Of a stretch of DNA of 64,000 nt, positions 17,785 to 28,347 are shown piece after piece; within the stretch, counting starts at the first letter, position 1; every line of letters starts with the position of its first letter. Under the pieces are notes generated by a model. It saw only the letters and a list, made by a program, of their open reading frames with translations, did not search any database and was not told the DNA's origin. The translations under genes and the position numbers were made by a program. This DNA is from Pseudochrobactrum saccharolyticum (GTDB lineage Bacteria; Pseudomonadota; Alphaproteobacteria; Rhizobiales; Rhizobiaceae): NCBI RefSeq assembly GCF_008801715.1, contig NZ_VZPG01000002.1, forward strand, positions 310,001 through 374,000. Reading direction: 5' to 3'.

Positions 17785-18438
17785 TTGTCAGGATTGCTGA
17801 TCACATTTGAAGGCGGAGAAGGCGCGGGGAAATCCACGCAGATTCTTGCTTTGGCTGATCATCTGCGCGCTCAAGGCTTTGAGGTTGTGGTCACGCGTGA
17901 ACCGGGCGGTTCAGCCGGTGCAGAGGCTGTGCGTCATGTCATCTTGAGCGGCGCGGCAGAAACCTATGGCCCTGCCATGGAAGCGCTGTTATTCGCCGCC
18001 GCCCGCAGCGATCATATTGACCAGAAAATCCGCCCTGCGATTGAAGCCGGACAGATTGTGCTCTGCGACCGATTTATTGATTCAAGCCGTGTTTATCAGG
18101 GCATCAGCGGCAATCTTGATCCGCAATTCATGCGCTCGGTTGAGCGTATTGCCATTGATGGCACTATGCCTGATCTGACTTTCATTCTCGATATTCCGGC
18201 GGATAAGGGCTTAGCCAGAGCAGGTTTGCGCCGTGGCAATGAAGTGGCAGATCGTTTTGAAAAAGAAACCATTGCCACCCACGAAGCGCGTCGTCAGGCA
18301 TTTCTGGCAATTGCTGCCGAAGAACCGCAACGTTGCAAAGTGATAGATGCGGACCGCTCGGTGCATGAGATCAGCGCTGAAATAGCTGCACTCACCGATG
18401 CTGTTCTGAGCCCGCAAGAGGTGTCTGCCCATGGCTGA
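17785..18438 (+). CDS. tmk: Thymidylate kinase
   Basis: Phosphorylates dTMP to dTDP with ATP. The P-loop is [11 protein letters not shown] right at the N-terminus, the DR(Y/F) motif is CDRFIDSS, and the LID segment contains GLARAGLRR. The TTG at 17785 gives the usual four residues before the first strand ([10 protein letters not shown]) and has AGGA 11 bases upstream. Starting at 17713 would add 24 residues without family similarity. The gene overlaps holB by eight bases, so translation is probably coupled. Confidence 0.92.
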   Translation: MSGLLITFEGGEGAGKSTQILALADHLRAQGFEVVVTREPGGSAGAEAVRHVILSGAAETYGPAMEALLFAAARSDHIDQKIRPAIEAGQIVLCDRFIDSSRVYQGISGNLDPQFMRSVERIAIDGTMPDLTFILDIPADKGLARAGLRRGNEVADRFEKETIATHEARRQAFLAIAAEEPQRCKVIDADRSVHEISAEIAALTDAVLSPQEVSAHG

Positions 18439-19504
18439 ACAGGCACCCAACAGTACCTATGATGCAATTGACGGTGTTCCTGCACCCAATGCGACCAGTT
18501 TTCTGACTGCGCATGAGGAAGTGCGCACATTTCTTGCGCAGGCCTATCAAGAAGGCCGCATGCATCATGCGCTGCTGTTTGAAGGTTTGCAGGGTATAGG
18601 CAAAGCGACAACCGGCTTTCATCTTGCCGGACATATGCTGAAATATCCCGACTGTGCATCAGCACCGCAACAACTGAGCACGCCGGATCTGAATGCAGCA
18701 CCTTACCGCCAGATGTCGCAGGGAATGCATCCGGCGCTGCTGCATATTACGCGACCGTTTGATGCGAAAACCGGCAAATACCGCACGGCGATTACCGTTG
18801 AAGAAATCCGCCGTATCACGCATTTTCTGAGCCGCACTTCCGGTGACGGTGCATGGCGCATCGTTATTATCGATCCTGCGGATGATATGAACCGTAATGC
18901 TGCCAATGCTTTGCTGAAAACGCTGGAAGAACCACCGGCACGGGCGCTGTTTATTCTGATTTCGCATTCATCAGGCCGCTTGCTGCCAACGATCCGTTCG
19001 CGCTGCCAGTCACTGGCTTTCAAACCGCTGAATGATAATGAGCTGAAGCGCGCGCTGGAAGTTGCAGGCAGAGATGTCGGCATTGATGTGCAGGATCAGG
19101 CTTATTTCGCTGCACTCAGTGCACGGGCGGAAGGTTCTGTGCGCAAAGCTTTGTTGCTGGTGGCACACGGCGGGCTTGAGATCACCGATACAGTTGATGC
19201 TGTACTGAGCGGCAATCATTTTGATCTGCCAAAGGCGCAGGCGCTTGCCTCTGTGCTTGGTGGCCGTGAAGCCGATGTGCAGAACCAGCTTTTCCTTGAA
19301 TATTTGCTGGATAAGGCTGCCGCGCAGGCACTTGTTCTTGCTGAACAAGGGCAGGCGGTGCAAGCCAGCCAGTGGTCGCAATTCTGGGATGATCTGCGCC
19401 GCGAGGCGATGGAAACGGAAAGCTATAATCTCGACCGCAAACAGGCGGCACTGATTATGATGGAAAAGATGCACCGCGCTATGCGCAGCGGCATGCCGGT
19501 CTGA
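18431..19504 (+). CDS. holB: DNA polymerase III subunit delta'
   Basis: Clamp-loader subunit delta' of the replicative polymerase. The AAA+ core starts at [18 protein letters not shown], a P-loop-like sequence, and continues with [25 protein letters not shown] and the sensor motif [11 protein letters not shown] (SRC). The alphaproteobacterial N-terminal extension of about 30 residues is present. It overlaps tmk, and metG and tatD follow, the conserved order in the group. Confidence 0.92.
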   Translation: MAEQAPNSTYDAIDGVPAPNATSFLTAHEEVRTFLAQAYQEGRMHHALLFEGLQGIGKATTGFHLAGHMLKYPDCASAPQQLSTPDLNAAPYRQMSQGMHPALLHITRPFDAKTGKYRTAITVEEIRRITHFLSRTSGDGAWRIVIIDPADDMNRNAANALLKTLEEPPARALFILISHSSGRLLPTIRSRCQSLAFKPLNDNELKRALEVAGRDVGIDVQDQAYFAALSARAEGSVRKALLLVAHGGLEITDTVDAVLSGNHFDLPKAQALASVLGGREADVQNQLFLEYLLDKAAAQALVLAEQGQAVQASQWSQFWDDLRREAMETESYNLDRKQAALIMMEKMHRAMRSGMPV

Positions 19505-19719
19505 GGTTTGAGACCGGCTGATGCCGCCGAGCAAACCGGTCACTGTGAAAGGGCTGAAATGCGCCATTCACAGGATCAAAAAACCGCATAAACAAGCATG
19601 AGTTTCTGAATTCGATGCATTTAGTGCTGACTTACGGTCTGACATGCGATATGCCGGTTTTATCAGTTATCATCATATTGACTTCATGAGATAAAATATC
19701 TCGACAAGACGGATCCGAC

Positions 19720-21258
19720 ATGAGCCGCGAAAAATTTTACATCACTACCCCGATCTTCTATCCGAACGGCACGCCGCATATCGGCCATGCCTATACATCG
19801 ATTGCCACCGATGCCATGGCGCGCTTCCAGCGTCTGGATGGCAAAGATGTGCTGTTCCTGACCGGTACAGACGAACATGGTCTGAAAATGCAGCAGACCG
19901 CCGAAAAAGAAGGCATTACGCCGCTTGAACTGGCTGACAAAAACTCCGCCGTGTTCCGCGAAATGCTGGCAAAAATCGGTTCCAGCCATGACCAGTTCAT
20001 CCGCACCACGGAAGAACGTCATTACAAAGCCTGTCAGGATATCTGGGAGCGCATGGTCGCGAATGGCGATATCTATCTCGACAGCTATGCCGGCTGGTAT
20101 TCGGTTCGTCAGGAAGCTTATTTCGACGAGAGCGAAACAACTGTTGGTGAAGATGGCGTTCGCCGTGAGCCTATCGGTTCACCGGTGGAATGGCATGAAG
20201 AAGAAAGCTATTTCTTCCGCCTGTCCAAATACCAGCAGCCGCTGATCGAATATTTTGAAAAGCATCCGGAATTTGTCGGCCCGTCTGAGCGCCGCAATGA
20301 AGTGCTGAGCTTCATCAAATCCGGCCTGCGTGATCTGTCCGTTTCCCGCACCACCTTTGACTGGGGTGTGCCGGTTCCGGGCAATGACAAGCATGTGATG
20401 TATGTCTGGGTTGATGCGCTGACCAACTATCTCACCGCTATCGGCTATCCGGATATGGATGCGGAGAAGGCACAGTTCTGGCCTGCAACTGCGCATATTC
20501 TCGGTAAAGACATTGTGCGCTTCCATGCAGTTTACTGGCCAGCATTCCTGATGTCTGCCGGTCTGCCTCTGCCGGAACGTGTTTTCGCGCACGGCTTCCT
20601 GTTCAACCGCGGCGAGAAAATGTCGAAGTCGGTCGGCAATGTGATCGATCCGTTTGCCTTTATCGACCGCTATGGTCTGGATCAGGTGCGCTACTTCTTC
20701 CTGCGTGAAGTGCCTTTCGGTCAGGACGGCAGCTACAATCACGAAGCGATTGTCAACCGTACCAATGCCGATCTGGCCAATGATCTGGGCAATCTGGCAC
20801 AGCGCTCGCTGTCGATGATCGCCAAGAACTGCGAAGGTAAAGTGCCGGAAAAAGCTAACTTCCATGAGGAAGATACGGCTATTCTGAAACTGGCTGAAGA
20901 AGCAATTGAACTTGCCCGTAATGCGATGAAGGTTCAGGCCATTCATCAGGCGCTGGCGGCAATCTTCAATGTTGTATCAGAAGCCAATCGTTACTTCGCA
21001 GCTCAGGAACCTTGGGCACTGCGCAAGACCGATCCGGTACGTATGGGCACAGTCTTGTATACGACCGCAGAAGTGCTGCGCCGCGTTGCAATTATGACTC
21101 AGGCCTATATCCCGACATCTTCAGCCAAGCTGCTGAATATTCTGGGTGTTGCAGAAGATAAGCGCAGTTTCGCTGATCTCGGCGATGTGCTGATCAGCGG
21201 TGCTGAACTGCCTGCACCGGAGCCGATCTTCCCGCGTTATGTGGAAACTGAAGAGTAA
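19720..21258 (+). CDS. metG: Methionyl-tRNA synthetase
   Basis: Class I aminoacyl-tRNA synthetase charging tRNA-Met. The HIGH-like motif is [11 protein letters not shown] (residues 13-23) and the KMSKS motif is [10 protein letters not shown]. At 512 residues it lacks the C-terminal dimerisation/tRNA-binding (Trbp) domain found in E. coli MetG, which is normal for alphaproteobacteria. The anticodon-binding helical domain is visible from [16 protein letters not shown] strong terminator follows the stop. Confidence 0.96.
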   Translation: MSREKFYITTPIFYPNGTPHIGHAYTSIATDAMARFQRLDGKDVLFLTGTDEHGLKMQQTAEKEGITPLELADKNSAVFREMLAKIGSSHDQFIRTTEERHYKACQDIWERMVANGDIYLDSYAGWYSVRQEAYFDESETTVGEDGVRREPIGSPVEWHEEESYFFRLSKYQQPLIEYFEKHPEFVGPSERRNEVLSFIKSGLRDLSVSRTTFDWGVPVPGNDKHVMYVWVDALTNYLTAIGYPDMDAEKAQFWPATAHILGKDIVRFHAVYWPAFLMSAGLPLPERVFAHGFLFNRGEKMSKSVGNVIDPFAFIDRYGLDQVRYFFLREVPFGQDGSYNHEAIVNRTNADLANDLGNLAQRSLSMIAKNCEGKVPEKANFHEEDTAILKLAEEAIELARNAMKVQAIHQALAAIFNVVSEANRYFAAQEPWALRKTDPVRMGTVLYTTAEVLRRVAIMTQAYIPTSSAKLLNILGVAEDKRSFADLGDVLISGAELPAPEPIFPRYVETEE

Positions 21259-21270
21259 TATCTTATATCA

Positions 21271-21300
21271 GATACGGGCGAATTATCGCCCGTATCATTT
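21271..21300 (+). terminator. Intrinsic terminator after metG
   Basis: GATACGGGCGA (21271-21281) and TCGCCCGTATC (21286-21296) form an 11-bp stem around ATTA, followed by ATTTT. Confidence 0.88.
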
Positions 21301-21334
21301 TCCCGAGTGCTAAGCCTCGGGCAGGACTTTTATT

Positions 21335-22111
21335 ATGCTTGTAGACAGCCATTGCCATCTCGATTTCGCTGATTTTGCAGAAGAGCGTGACGCGATTATT
21401 CAGCGTGCTCTCGATGCCGGTGTCGAAAAGATGATCACCATCTGCACCCGCGTTAAGAAGTTTGATCAGATTTTAGCGCTCGCGGAGAGCTATGATCCGC
21501 TTTATTGCTCGGTCGGCACCCATCCGAATAATGCCCATGAAGAACTGGATGTAACCGCTGATGAGCTGGTACGTCTTGCGCAGCATCCGAAAGTTGTGGC
21601 AATCGGTGAGGCAGGCTTAGATTATCACTATGATTATTCAACACCGGAAGCGCAGCGCCAAGGCCTGCTGACACATATTGAAGCGTCGCGCCGCACGCAA
21701 TTGCCGCTGGTGATCCATGCCCGCAGTGCGGATGAGGATATGGCAGTATTATTGCGTGAGGAAACCGCTAAAGGCGCGTTCCCGTTTATTCTCCATTGCT
21801 TCTCGTCCGGCATTGAACTGGCACGCACCGGCGTTGAGCTTGGCGGCTATGTGTCTTTCTCAGGTATTATCACCTTCAAAAACTCTGCCGAAATTCGTGA
21901 AGCCGCAAAAATCGTGCCGCATGATCGTTTGCTGGTAGAGACTGATGCACCTTATCTGGCACCGATGCCACATCGCGGCAAACGCAATGAGCCATCATAC
22001 GTTGCGCATACAGCTGCGGTTCTGGCGGATGTCATTGGTGTGAGCGATGCGGATATCCGCCGGATGACCGGTGAGAATGTGCTGCGTCTGTTTACCAAAA
22101 TACCTCGCTGA
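21335..22111 (+). CDS. TatD-family metal-dependent hydrolase
   Basis: A 258-residue TIM-barrel hydrolase. The metal ligands are visible in DSHCHLDF (His6, His8), GEAGLDYHYD (Glu), VIHARSADED (His), HCFSSG (His) and LVETDAPYLAP (Asp). TatD enzymes show DNase activity in vitro, and the exact role is unsettled. It follows metG, as in related genomes, and precedes an MBL-fold gene with 83 bases between. Confidence 0.92.
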   Translation: MLVDSHCHLDFADFAEERDAIIQRALDAGVEKMITICTRVKKFDQILALAESYDPLYCSVGTHPNNAHEELDVTADELVRLAQHPKVVAIGEAGLDYHYDYSTPEAQRQGLLTHIEASRRTQLPLVIHARSADEDMAVLLREETAKGAFPFILHCFSSGIELARTGVELGGYVSFSGIITFKNSAEIREAAKIVPHDRLLVETDAPYLAPMPHRGKRNEPSYVAHTAAVLADVIGVSDADIRRMTGENVLRLFTKIPR

Positions 22112-22194
22112 TTATGTTCGTTCAAACTATCAGATAATCACTTCAACCTTTTGATATTTAATTATTAAAAGGCGTATAAAAGCGGAACTGGCAC

Positions 22195-23019
22195 ATGTCT
22201 GACTTCTATCGCTTTACGGTTCTTGGTTGCGGCTCATCTCCGGGTGTGCCGCGTCCGAATGGCGATTGGGGTAAGTGCAATCCGGACAATCCGAAAAACC
22301 GCCGTCGCCGTGCATCGCTGCTGGTGGAGCGTGTCAGCCCCCATGGCACAACGCGTGTGGTGATCGATACGGGGCCGGATTTTCGCGCACAAATCATTGA
22401 CGGGCTGGCAGGCAAAGCAGACCGTCATATCGATGCGGCGATCTATACGCATCCTCATGCCGACCATATTCACGGTATTGATGATTTGCGCAGTTTTGTG
22501 CTCGACAGCAAGAGCCTGATGCCGATCTATACAAATCGTCTGACGCTCAACCGGCTTTATGAGGCTTTCGGCTATTGTTTCGCCACGCCCTTCGGCTCAA
22601 GCTATCCGCCAATTCTTAAAGCCCATGAAATCGGTAATACCGAGAGTTTCACCATTAACGGGGCAGGCGGTCCGATCCGCTTTAAACCCATGCCGATGGT
22701 ACATGGCGATATTACCAGTCTCGGCTTTCGTATTGAAAATGTGGCCTATTGCTCGGATGTGAATGAGTTTCCGCCGGAAACAGCAGCATCTCTGGAAAAT
22801 CTGGATGTTTTGCTGATTGATGCTCTGCAACACAGGCCGCACCCGAGCCATTTCAGTCTGGATGAAGCGCTGGAATGGGTTTCACGCCTGAAACCGCGCC
22901 GTGCTATTCTCACCCATATGCATGTGCCGCTGGATTATGATGAAGTGCGCGCTCTTGTGCCCGAGAATGTCGAGCCAGCCTATGACGGTATGGTTTTTGA
23001 AGCCCCCGCAAATCACTGA
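22195..23019 (+). CDS. MBL-fold metallohydrolase (PhnP-like)
   Basis: The metallo-beta-lactamase signature THPHADHIHG (His86, His88, Asp90, His91) and later ligands (MVHGD, CSDVNEF, LTHMHVPLD) are complete. The N-terminal GCGSSPGVPRPNGDWG and the region rich in basic residues (NRRRRASLLV) match the PhnP-like phosphodiesterase group. In this bacterial order the gene typically follows tatD. The physiological substrate is not known; a cyclic phosphodiester is plausible. Confidence 0.85.
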   Translation: MSDFYRFTVLGCGSSPGVPRPNGDWGKCNPDNPKNRRRRASLLVERVSPHGTTRVVIDTGPDFRAQIIDGLAGKADRHIDAAIYTHPHADHIHGIDDLRSFVLDSKSLMPIYTNRLTLNRLYEAFGYCFATPFGSSYPPILKAHEIGNTESFTINGAGGPIRFKPMPMVHGDITSLGFRIENVAYCSDVNEFPPETAASLENLDVLLIDALQHRPHPSHFSLDEALEWVSRLKPRRAILTHMHVPLDYDEVRALVPENVEPAYDGMVFEAPANH

Positions 23020-23149
23020 TTTAGCTCAGCCTGTTGTTTTTATTTGCAATCGGGCAATCCTCTCCGTAGTTTCCTGTCGTGCAGTTATTTCAGGAGGCCA
23101 TATTCGCAGATATGGAGCAATAATTGCAGCATGAGGAGGAAACTGATTT

Positions 23150-24169
23150 ATGAAATTTACATTTGCTGAGCCTCAGCGCGCGCATAATCCGGCCATGTTT
23201 TTATCTGCCGGTGTCCGCAAACCCAATCCGGAAGTGCCTGAGCGCATACAGCGGCTTTTAACCGGCGCTAATGATGCCGGACTTGCAATGATTGCAGCGC
23301 AGGATCACGGTCTGGCACCGGTCAGCGCCGTGCACAGCCCTGAATATCTGGAATTCCTGCAGGTCATTTACGGGCAATGGCAGACAATCAGTGGCGCATC
23401 CGATGAGGTCATTCCGAATATCCATCCGAACCGCCGCGATTTTTCCTATCCGACATCACCGGTCGGTCGTGCTGGCTATCATATGGCCGATACGGCCTGT
23501 CCGATTGCTGCAGATACGTGGAATTCTGCTTATTGGAGTGCGCAGACGGCAATTGAAGCTGCCAAACTGGTGCAGAATGGCGAGCCTGCAGCCTATGCGT
23601 TGTGCCGCCCGCCCGGTCACCATGCCTATGCCGACATGGCTGGAGGCTTCTGCTTTCTGAACAATTCCGCGATTGCTGCACAGGTATTGCGCGAGAGCCA
23701 TGACCGCGTGGTTGTTCTCGATGTGGACCTGCATCACGGCAATGGCACGCAGGGCATTTTCTATCACCGTGCCGATGTGATGACCGTTTCCATCCATGTT
23801 GATCCGGCGGTTTTCTATCCGTTTTTCTGGGGTCATGCCTCAGAGCGCGGTGAGGGCGCAGGCCTTGGCTATAATTACAACCTGCCTTTGGCACGCGGTT
23901 CCGGCAATCAGGAATTTCTCGATGCACTGGATCTGGCATTGGATCGTATCCGCGCCTATCGGCCGGGTGCTTTGGTTCTGGCGCTTGGGCTTGATGCTTC
24001 CGAGCATGATCCGTTTGGCGGTTTTACCGTCAATGAGCAGGGTTTCACCAGCATTGCCCAGAAATGCGCAAGTCTGAACCTGCCGACAGTGATTGTGCAG
24101 GAAGGTGGTTATATCTGCGATCAGCTGGGCGGAAATCTCACGCATTTTCTGCGCGGCTTTGGCGGATAA
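23150..24169 (+). CDS. Histone deacetylase-fold enzyme, acetylpolyamine amidohydrolase type
   Basis: The 339-residue arginase/HDAC-fold enzyme has the charge-relay histidines in RPPGHHAY, zinc ligands in VLDVDLHHGNG (Asp and His) and ALGLDASEHDP (Asp), and the catalytic Tyr in EGGYICD. Overall length and motifs match bacterial acetylpolyamine amidohydrolases such as that of Mycoplana, which release acetate from acetylputrescine-like compounds. A protein-lysine deacetylase role cannot be excluded. The gene is followed by an imperfect hairpin and then a Tat-exported amidohydrolase. Confidence 0.85.
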   Translation: MKFTFAEPQRAHNPAMFLSAGVRKPNPEVPERIQRLLTGANDAGLAMIAAQDHGLAPVSAVHSPEYLEFLQVIYGQWQTISGASDEVIPNIHPNRRDFSYPTSPVGRAGYHMADTACPIAADTWNSAYWSAQTAIEAAKLVQNGEPAAYALCRPPGHHAYADMAGGFCFLNNSAIAAQVLRESHDRVVVLDVDLHHGNGTQGIFYHRADVMTVSIHVDPAVFYPFFWGHASERGEGAGLGYNYNLPLARGSGNQEFLDALDLALDRIRAYRPGALVLALGLDASEHDPFGGFTVNEQGFTSIAQKCASLNLPTVIVQEGGYICDQLGGNLTHFLRGFGG

Positions 24170-24190
24170 TCTGCATTCAATGAATATTTG

Positions 24191-24222
24191 CTGAGCAGGC
24201 GGTCAAGAAACTGCCTGCTCAG
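24191..24222 (+). terminator. Hairpin after the deacetylase gene
   Basis: CTGAGCAGGC (24191-24200) pairs with GCCTGCTCAG (24213-24222); three further inner pairs include one G-T. The tail is A/T-rich without a clean T-run. Confidence 0.6.
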
Positions 24223-24400
24223 TCAATAAAATTGTTTAAACGAAATTGATTTTGTGTATATTCAAAGCTGTTTTATATAAATTTCATTTGTATTTATTGT
24301 TATTTTAAAATTATTATTACTTTTAGTTTTATTTGATCTTACATATATGTGCGTTCAGGAATAATCCGGCATCAAATAATCCTTACAGGGGAAATATCCG

Positions 24401-26149
24401 ATGTGTTTAGCCTGCAATCCCGGAGTTACAGCCATTCTGAGAAACGCCGCATCACGGCGTAATTTTTTGAAATATATGGGAGTGGCGGCCACTTCTGTTT
24501 TCGCCGCCTCAGTTATGGAAAGCAGAACAGCGCTGGCCGCAGCTTCTGACGGATCCGCTGATGTGATCTTTAAGGGCGGCACTATCCTCACCATGAATAA
24601 GGAGAATGCCCGCGCTGAAGCTATTGCCATTCGCGGCGATACTATTCTCGGCGTCGGAACGGCTGAGGACATGCAGGCTTTAAGCGGTTCTAAGACGCGT
24701 ATTGTTGATCTTGGCGGCCGCACATTAATGCCCGGTCTGATTGATCCGCATATGCATTCGACCTTTGTGGTGCTGGATGACTGGATTGACGTCAGCCCGA
24801 TGGCCACACCGACCTTCAAGGATGTCTGGCTTCAGCTGAAAGCTGGTGTGGAGAAGGCAAAATCAGGTGAATGGATTCGGGCGAAGAATTTTGACCCCAG
24901 CATCACCAAAGATGCCCGCCCGCCGACAATGGCAGAGCTTGATGCACTGGCGCCAAATAATCCGTTTTTCATGATGGAGAGTAACGGACATATTGCCTAT
25001 GCAAACAGCGCCGCCATGAAACTGGCAGGCATTACGGAAGACACCAAAGACCCTTCCGGTGCACGCTTTGTGCGTGATGCAAATGGCAAACTCAGCGGCA
25101 GGCTTGAAGAGAGCGCGGCGCAGGAACCATTTATCGAAAAGATGCCGCAACCAACGGCAGCGGAAGTACAGAAACGCATTCGCGGATTATTCGATCATGC
25201 GGCATCTGTGGGCTGCACAAGCCTGCATGATTGCAGCATTGGCATGCTGTCCGGCGTCAATGATATTGCGCTTCTTGATGCCGTGATGGCTGATAATCCG
25301 CCGGTGCGCTATCGCGGGATGCTGATTTCAACATTGATGGATGAATGGGACAAGCTTGGTATCAAACCCGGTCATGGCAATGACCTGTTCCGCATTGATG
25401 GTGTCAAAGCCTGGGCGGATGGCTCCAATCAGGCAGAAACCGGCTATCAGCGCGAGAATTATCTGGGCAGCAATAGCCGCGGGGCACTGAATTACAGCCT
25501 TGAGCAAATCACCGAAGTCATAAAGCGTGCCCATGATGGCGGCTGGCAGGTCGGTGTCCATGCCAATGGTGACGGGGCAATTGATACGGTGATTGAAGCC
25601 TATCAGACCGTGCTGCAAGGGTCGGCACCGAATGATCTGCGCCACCGGATTGAGCATTGCAGTGTTCTGCATCCAGAGCAGATGGAGAAAATGGTGCGGC
25701 TTGGCCTGTCGCCGTCTTTCCTCATCGGTCATGTGCGATGGTGGGGCAAGGCCTTCCGTGATCGCATTCTGGGGCCGGAGCGGGCGAAATATTATGATCC
25801 TTGCGCCTCGGCTCTGGCAGCCGGTTTGCGTATTTCGCTGCATTCCGACTGGAGCGTAACGCCGATTGAACCTCTGCGCTATGTGCAGGATGCGGTTGCC
25901 CGTGTGATGAATGAGGGCGGCGGTGTCTTCTTCTCCGACGAATGCATACCGGCAGAAGCCGCATTGCGTGCTGTAACCATTGATGCTGCATGGCATTGCC
26001 ATATGGATGATAAGGTTGGCAGCCTTGAAACCGGAAAATATGCGGACTTCGCCATACTGGAACAGGACCCGACTAGCGGCGTGAAAGATATCGGCAAAAT
26101 CAAAGTCAGCGAAACATGGATGGCAGGCGAGCAGCGCTATACAGCCTGA
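24401..26149 (+). CDS. Tat-exported amidohydrolase (YtcJ-like)
   Basis: The N-terminus has a twin-arginine signal: SRRNFLKYMG followed by a hydrophobic stretch and ALAAA near residue 48. The mature part is an amidohydrolase of the Amidohydro_3/YtcJ type, with DVIFKGGTILTMN, the metal motif LIDPHMHS, VHANGDGAID, RIEHCSV and LHSDWSVTP. Export by Tat implies cofactor insertion in the cytoplasm and action in the periplasm. The substrate is unknown. AGGGGA precedes the ATG. About 230 very A+T-rich bases upstream are likely its promoter. SoxR follows 71 bases downstream. Confidence 0.85.
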   Translation: MCLACNPGVTAILRNAASRRNFLKYMGVAATSVFAASVMESRTALAAASDGSADVIFKGGTILTMNKENARAEAIAIRGDTILGVGTAEDMQALSGSKTRIVDLGGRTLMPGLIDPHMHSTFVVLDDWIDVSPMATPTFKDVWLQLKAGVEKAKSGEWIRAKNFDPSITKDARPPTMAELDALAPNNPFFMMESNGHIAYANSAAMKLAGITEDTKDPSGARFVRDANGKLSGRLEESAAQEPFIEKMPQPTAAEVQKRIRGLFDHAASVGCTSLHDCSIGMLSGVNDIALLDAVMADNPPVRYRGMLISTLMDEWDKLGIKPGHGNDLFRIDGVKAWADGSNQAETGYQRENYLGSNSRGALNYSLEQITEVIKRAHDGGWQVGVHANGDGAIDTVIEAYQTVLQGSAPNDLRHRIEHCSVLHPEQMEKMVRLGLSPSFLIGHVRWWGKAFRDRILGPERAKYYDPCASALAAGLRISLHSDWSVTPIEPLRYVQDAVARVMNEGGGVFFSDECIPAEAALRAVTIDAAWHCHMDDKVGSLETGKYADFAILEQDPTSGVKDIGKIKVSETWMAGEQRYTA

Positions 26150-26220
26150 CATTTTCGTGAGTGCCTGTATTTATTGCGCAGCCTGATTTACCATACCTCA
26201 TCCATTCTTGAGGTTTGATT

Positions 26221-26679
26221 ATGTCATCGGGTAAACTCAAAGAAACGCTGACGGTGGGCGATGTTGCCCGCCGCAGCGGTGTTCCTGTTTCCACTATCCA
26301 TTTTTATGAAGCAAAAGAGCTGATAGCCGGATGGCGCACCGCGGGTAATCAGCGGCGCTACCACCGTGCGGTGCTGCGCCGTATTGCTATTATCCGCATT
26401 GCCCAGCGTGCCGGAATTTCCCTGTCGATTATCCGTGATGCACTGGAAGATCTCCCGCATGACCATGTGCCGACAGCACGGGACTGGCGGCAATTTACCA
26501 ATGCATGGAAAGATATGCTGGAGGAGCGCATTGTCAGCCTGATGCAGCTGCGCGATCAGATTGCCACCTGTATCGGCTGCGGGTGCCTTTCTCTGGCGGA
26601 TTGTCCGTTGCGCAATCCGGATGATGAACTTGGTGAACAAGGGGCAGGGCCGCGCCGCCTGCTGAGAAAAAAACTTTAA
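26221..26679 (+). CDS. soxR: Redox-sensitive MerR-family activator SoxR
   Basis: The N-terminal MerR helix-turn-helix (LTVGDVARRSGVPVSTIHFYE) is followed by a dimer helix and the SoxR iron-sulfur motif CIGCGCLSLADC, whose four cysteines hold a [2Fe-2S] cluster. Oxidation of this cluster by redox-cycling compounds switches the protein on. The start at ATG 26221 has TGAGG upstream. A SoxR operator lies 24 bases after the stop, so the downstream pump and DoxX protein are its direct targets by inference. There is no soxS here, as expected outside enterics. Confidence 0.94.
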   Translation: MSSGKLKETLTVGDVARRSGVPVSTIHFYEAKELIAGWRTAGNQRRYHRAVLRRIAIIRIAQRAGISLSIIRDALEDLPHDHVPTARDWRQFTNAWKDMLEERIVSLMQLRDQIATCIGCGCLSLADCPLRNPDDELGEQGAGPRRLLRKKL

Positions 26680-26699
26680 CACAACAATACAAATACGGC

Positions 26700-26730
26700 T
26701 TGACCTCAACTTTGGTTGAGGTTCTATAAG
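26700..26730 (+). promoter_or_regulatory. SoxR-box promoter
   Basis: The 18-bp dyad CCTCAACTTTGGTTGAGG (26704-26721) has the same outer half-sites CCTCAA/TTGAGG as the enterobacterial soxS operator. It lies between a -35 TTGACC (26700-26705) and a -10 TATAAG (26725-26730). The spacer is 19 bp, the over-long spacing that MerR-family activators correct by DNA distortion. Confidence 0.92.
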
Positions 26731-26877
26731 CGTGTCGGTGCTTGCGACGACTTGTCATTTTTGGCCGGTTGTCACGGCATTCTTTTGAGATGCTGCATGA
26801 ATTTCTCCGTGAAAAATCCGGTGAGGTCTGCGGCGGCAAAGGAACCTTTGCGTTCACACGCATTTTGGAGAGCCGAC

Positions 26878-28344
26878 ATGAGAAATGATACGACGGGCGC
26901 AGTATCAGCCGGTGCTGATGCCGCCACGGTAAAAAGAGATAATGCTCCGGCCGGCTGGGGTGAATTATTCAGCGGAAAAAACGGAATCTATGCGCTTGCC
27001 CTTGCCGGTGGCGTAACTTTGCATGCCGTCAATATGTATATCGCTACGACGGTTATGCCTTCCGTGATCGTTGAAATCGGCGGGCTCGATTTTTATGCAT
27101 GGACAACAACATTATTCGTAATCGCCTCGATTCTGGGCGCGGCTCTGACCGCTAAATTACTGAAAAGCACAGGGCCGCGCGGTGCCTATCTGGTCGCCAC
27201 ATTGTTATTTGGCACCGGCACGCTGATTTGTTCACTGGCGATCAATATGCCGGTTATGTTGCTCGGACGTGCGGTACAGGGACTGGGTGGCGGCTTTCTC
27301 TATGCGCTTGCCTATGGCCTGACACGGATCGTGCTGCCGGAGCGCCTATGGGGGCGGGCGATTGGCCTGATCTCGGCTATGTTTGGTGTGGCAACTCTGA
27401 TTGGCCCCGCAATCGGTGGCGTTTTCGCCGAGTATAGCGCATGGCGTGCAGCTTTCTGGTCTTTATTGCCCTTTGCTGCTTTGTTTGCCGTGCTGGCTTT
27501 CACAACTTTACCAAAGCGCAGCTGGGATAAGAATGAGCAATCCTCCATACCGGTTTTACAGCTTATTCTGCTGACCGGTGCAGTGCTGGCGGTTTCAGCC
27601 GGCAGCCTGTCAAAAGAATTGTCATGGAATATGATCGGTCTGGCCGGAGCGCTGACTATGGTTGTCGCCATCGCTCTCGTGGATATGAATGCCAGATCCC
27701 GCCTGTTGCCGCGCAATGCTTTCAATATTTCCACACCGCTGGGGGCGCTCTATCTGATGATTGCTCTGCTGATGATGAGCATGCAGCCGGAAATTTATGT
27801 GCCTTATCTGTTGCAGAAACTGCATGGTCAGACTCCGCTCTGGGCAGGCTATCTTGCAGCACTGATGGCAATCGGCTGGACAGCGGCATCATTTCTCAGT
27901 TCACGCTGGCAAAAGAGCGGTGGTTTTCTGATTTTCTCAGGTCCCGTCATGGTGCTGGCGGGGCTGATCCTGCTTGCCATTTTCATGCCGGTTCATGGTG
28001 GCGGAGACTGGAGATATTTGCTGCCTCTCTGCATCGGGCTGGTTCTGATCGGCTTTGGCATTGGTCTGGCATGGCCTGGTCTGGTCACGCGGGTTTATCA
28101 GGGTGCACCGGCAACTGAACAGGATCTTGCTTCAGGAGGCATGACCACAGTGCAATTATTCGCCATTGCATTCGGAACAGCCTGCGCCGGTATGATTGCC
28201 AATTTTGCCGGTATATCGGATGCGGGTGATATTGCCGGTGCGTCCAATGCCTCGCTATGGCTGGCGGGTATTTTCGCAGCGGCTCCGGTTCTGGCTATAT
28301 TTGTGGCGATGAAAGTCGTGCGCCTCACCGGAGGTAAAGGATAA
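26878..28344 (+). CDS. MFS drug transporter (14-helix type), SoxR target
   Basis: A DHA2-like major facilitator of about 488 residues with roughly 14 hydrophobic segments. The segment LGRAVQGLGGGFLYALAYGL and GVATLIGPAIGG correspond to conserved MFS motifs. It starts best at ATG 26878 with GGAGAG five bases upstream; earlier in-frame codons run back into the SoxR operator and cannot be translated from that promoter. It is the first gene after a SoxR-box promoter, so it probably exports redox-active compounds. DoxX follows after three bases. Confidence 0.88.
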   Translation: MRNDTTGAVSAGADAATVKRDNAPAGWGELFSGKNGIYALALAGGVTLHAVNMYIATTVMPSVIVEIGGLDFYAWTTTLFVIASILGAALTAKLLKSTGPRGAYLVATLLFGTGTLICSLAINMPVMLLGRAVQGLGGGFLYALAYGLTRIVLPERLWGRAIGLISAMFGVATLIGPAIGGVFAEYSAWRAAFWSLLPFAALFAVLAFTTLPKRSWDKNEQSSIPVLQLILLTGAVLAVSAGSLSKELSWNMIGLAGALTMVVAIALVDMNARSRLLPRNAFNISTPLGALYLMIALLMMSMQPEIYVPYLLQKLHGQTPLWAGYLAALMAIGWTAASFLSSRWQKSGGFLIFSGPVMVLAGLILLAIFMPVHGGGDWRYLLPLCIGLVLIGFGIGLAWPGLVTRVYQGAPATEQDLASGGMTTVQLFAIAFGTACAGMIANFAGISDAGDIAGASNASLWLAGIFAAAPVLAIFVAMKVVRLTGGKG

Positions 28345-28347
28345 GCC

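Noticed and set aside
26716-26877. N-terminal extension of the SoxR-controlled MFS protein
   Set aside because: The extra codons begin inside the SoxR operator, upstream of the expected transcript start.
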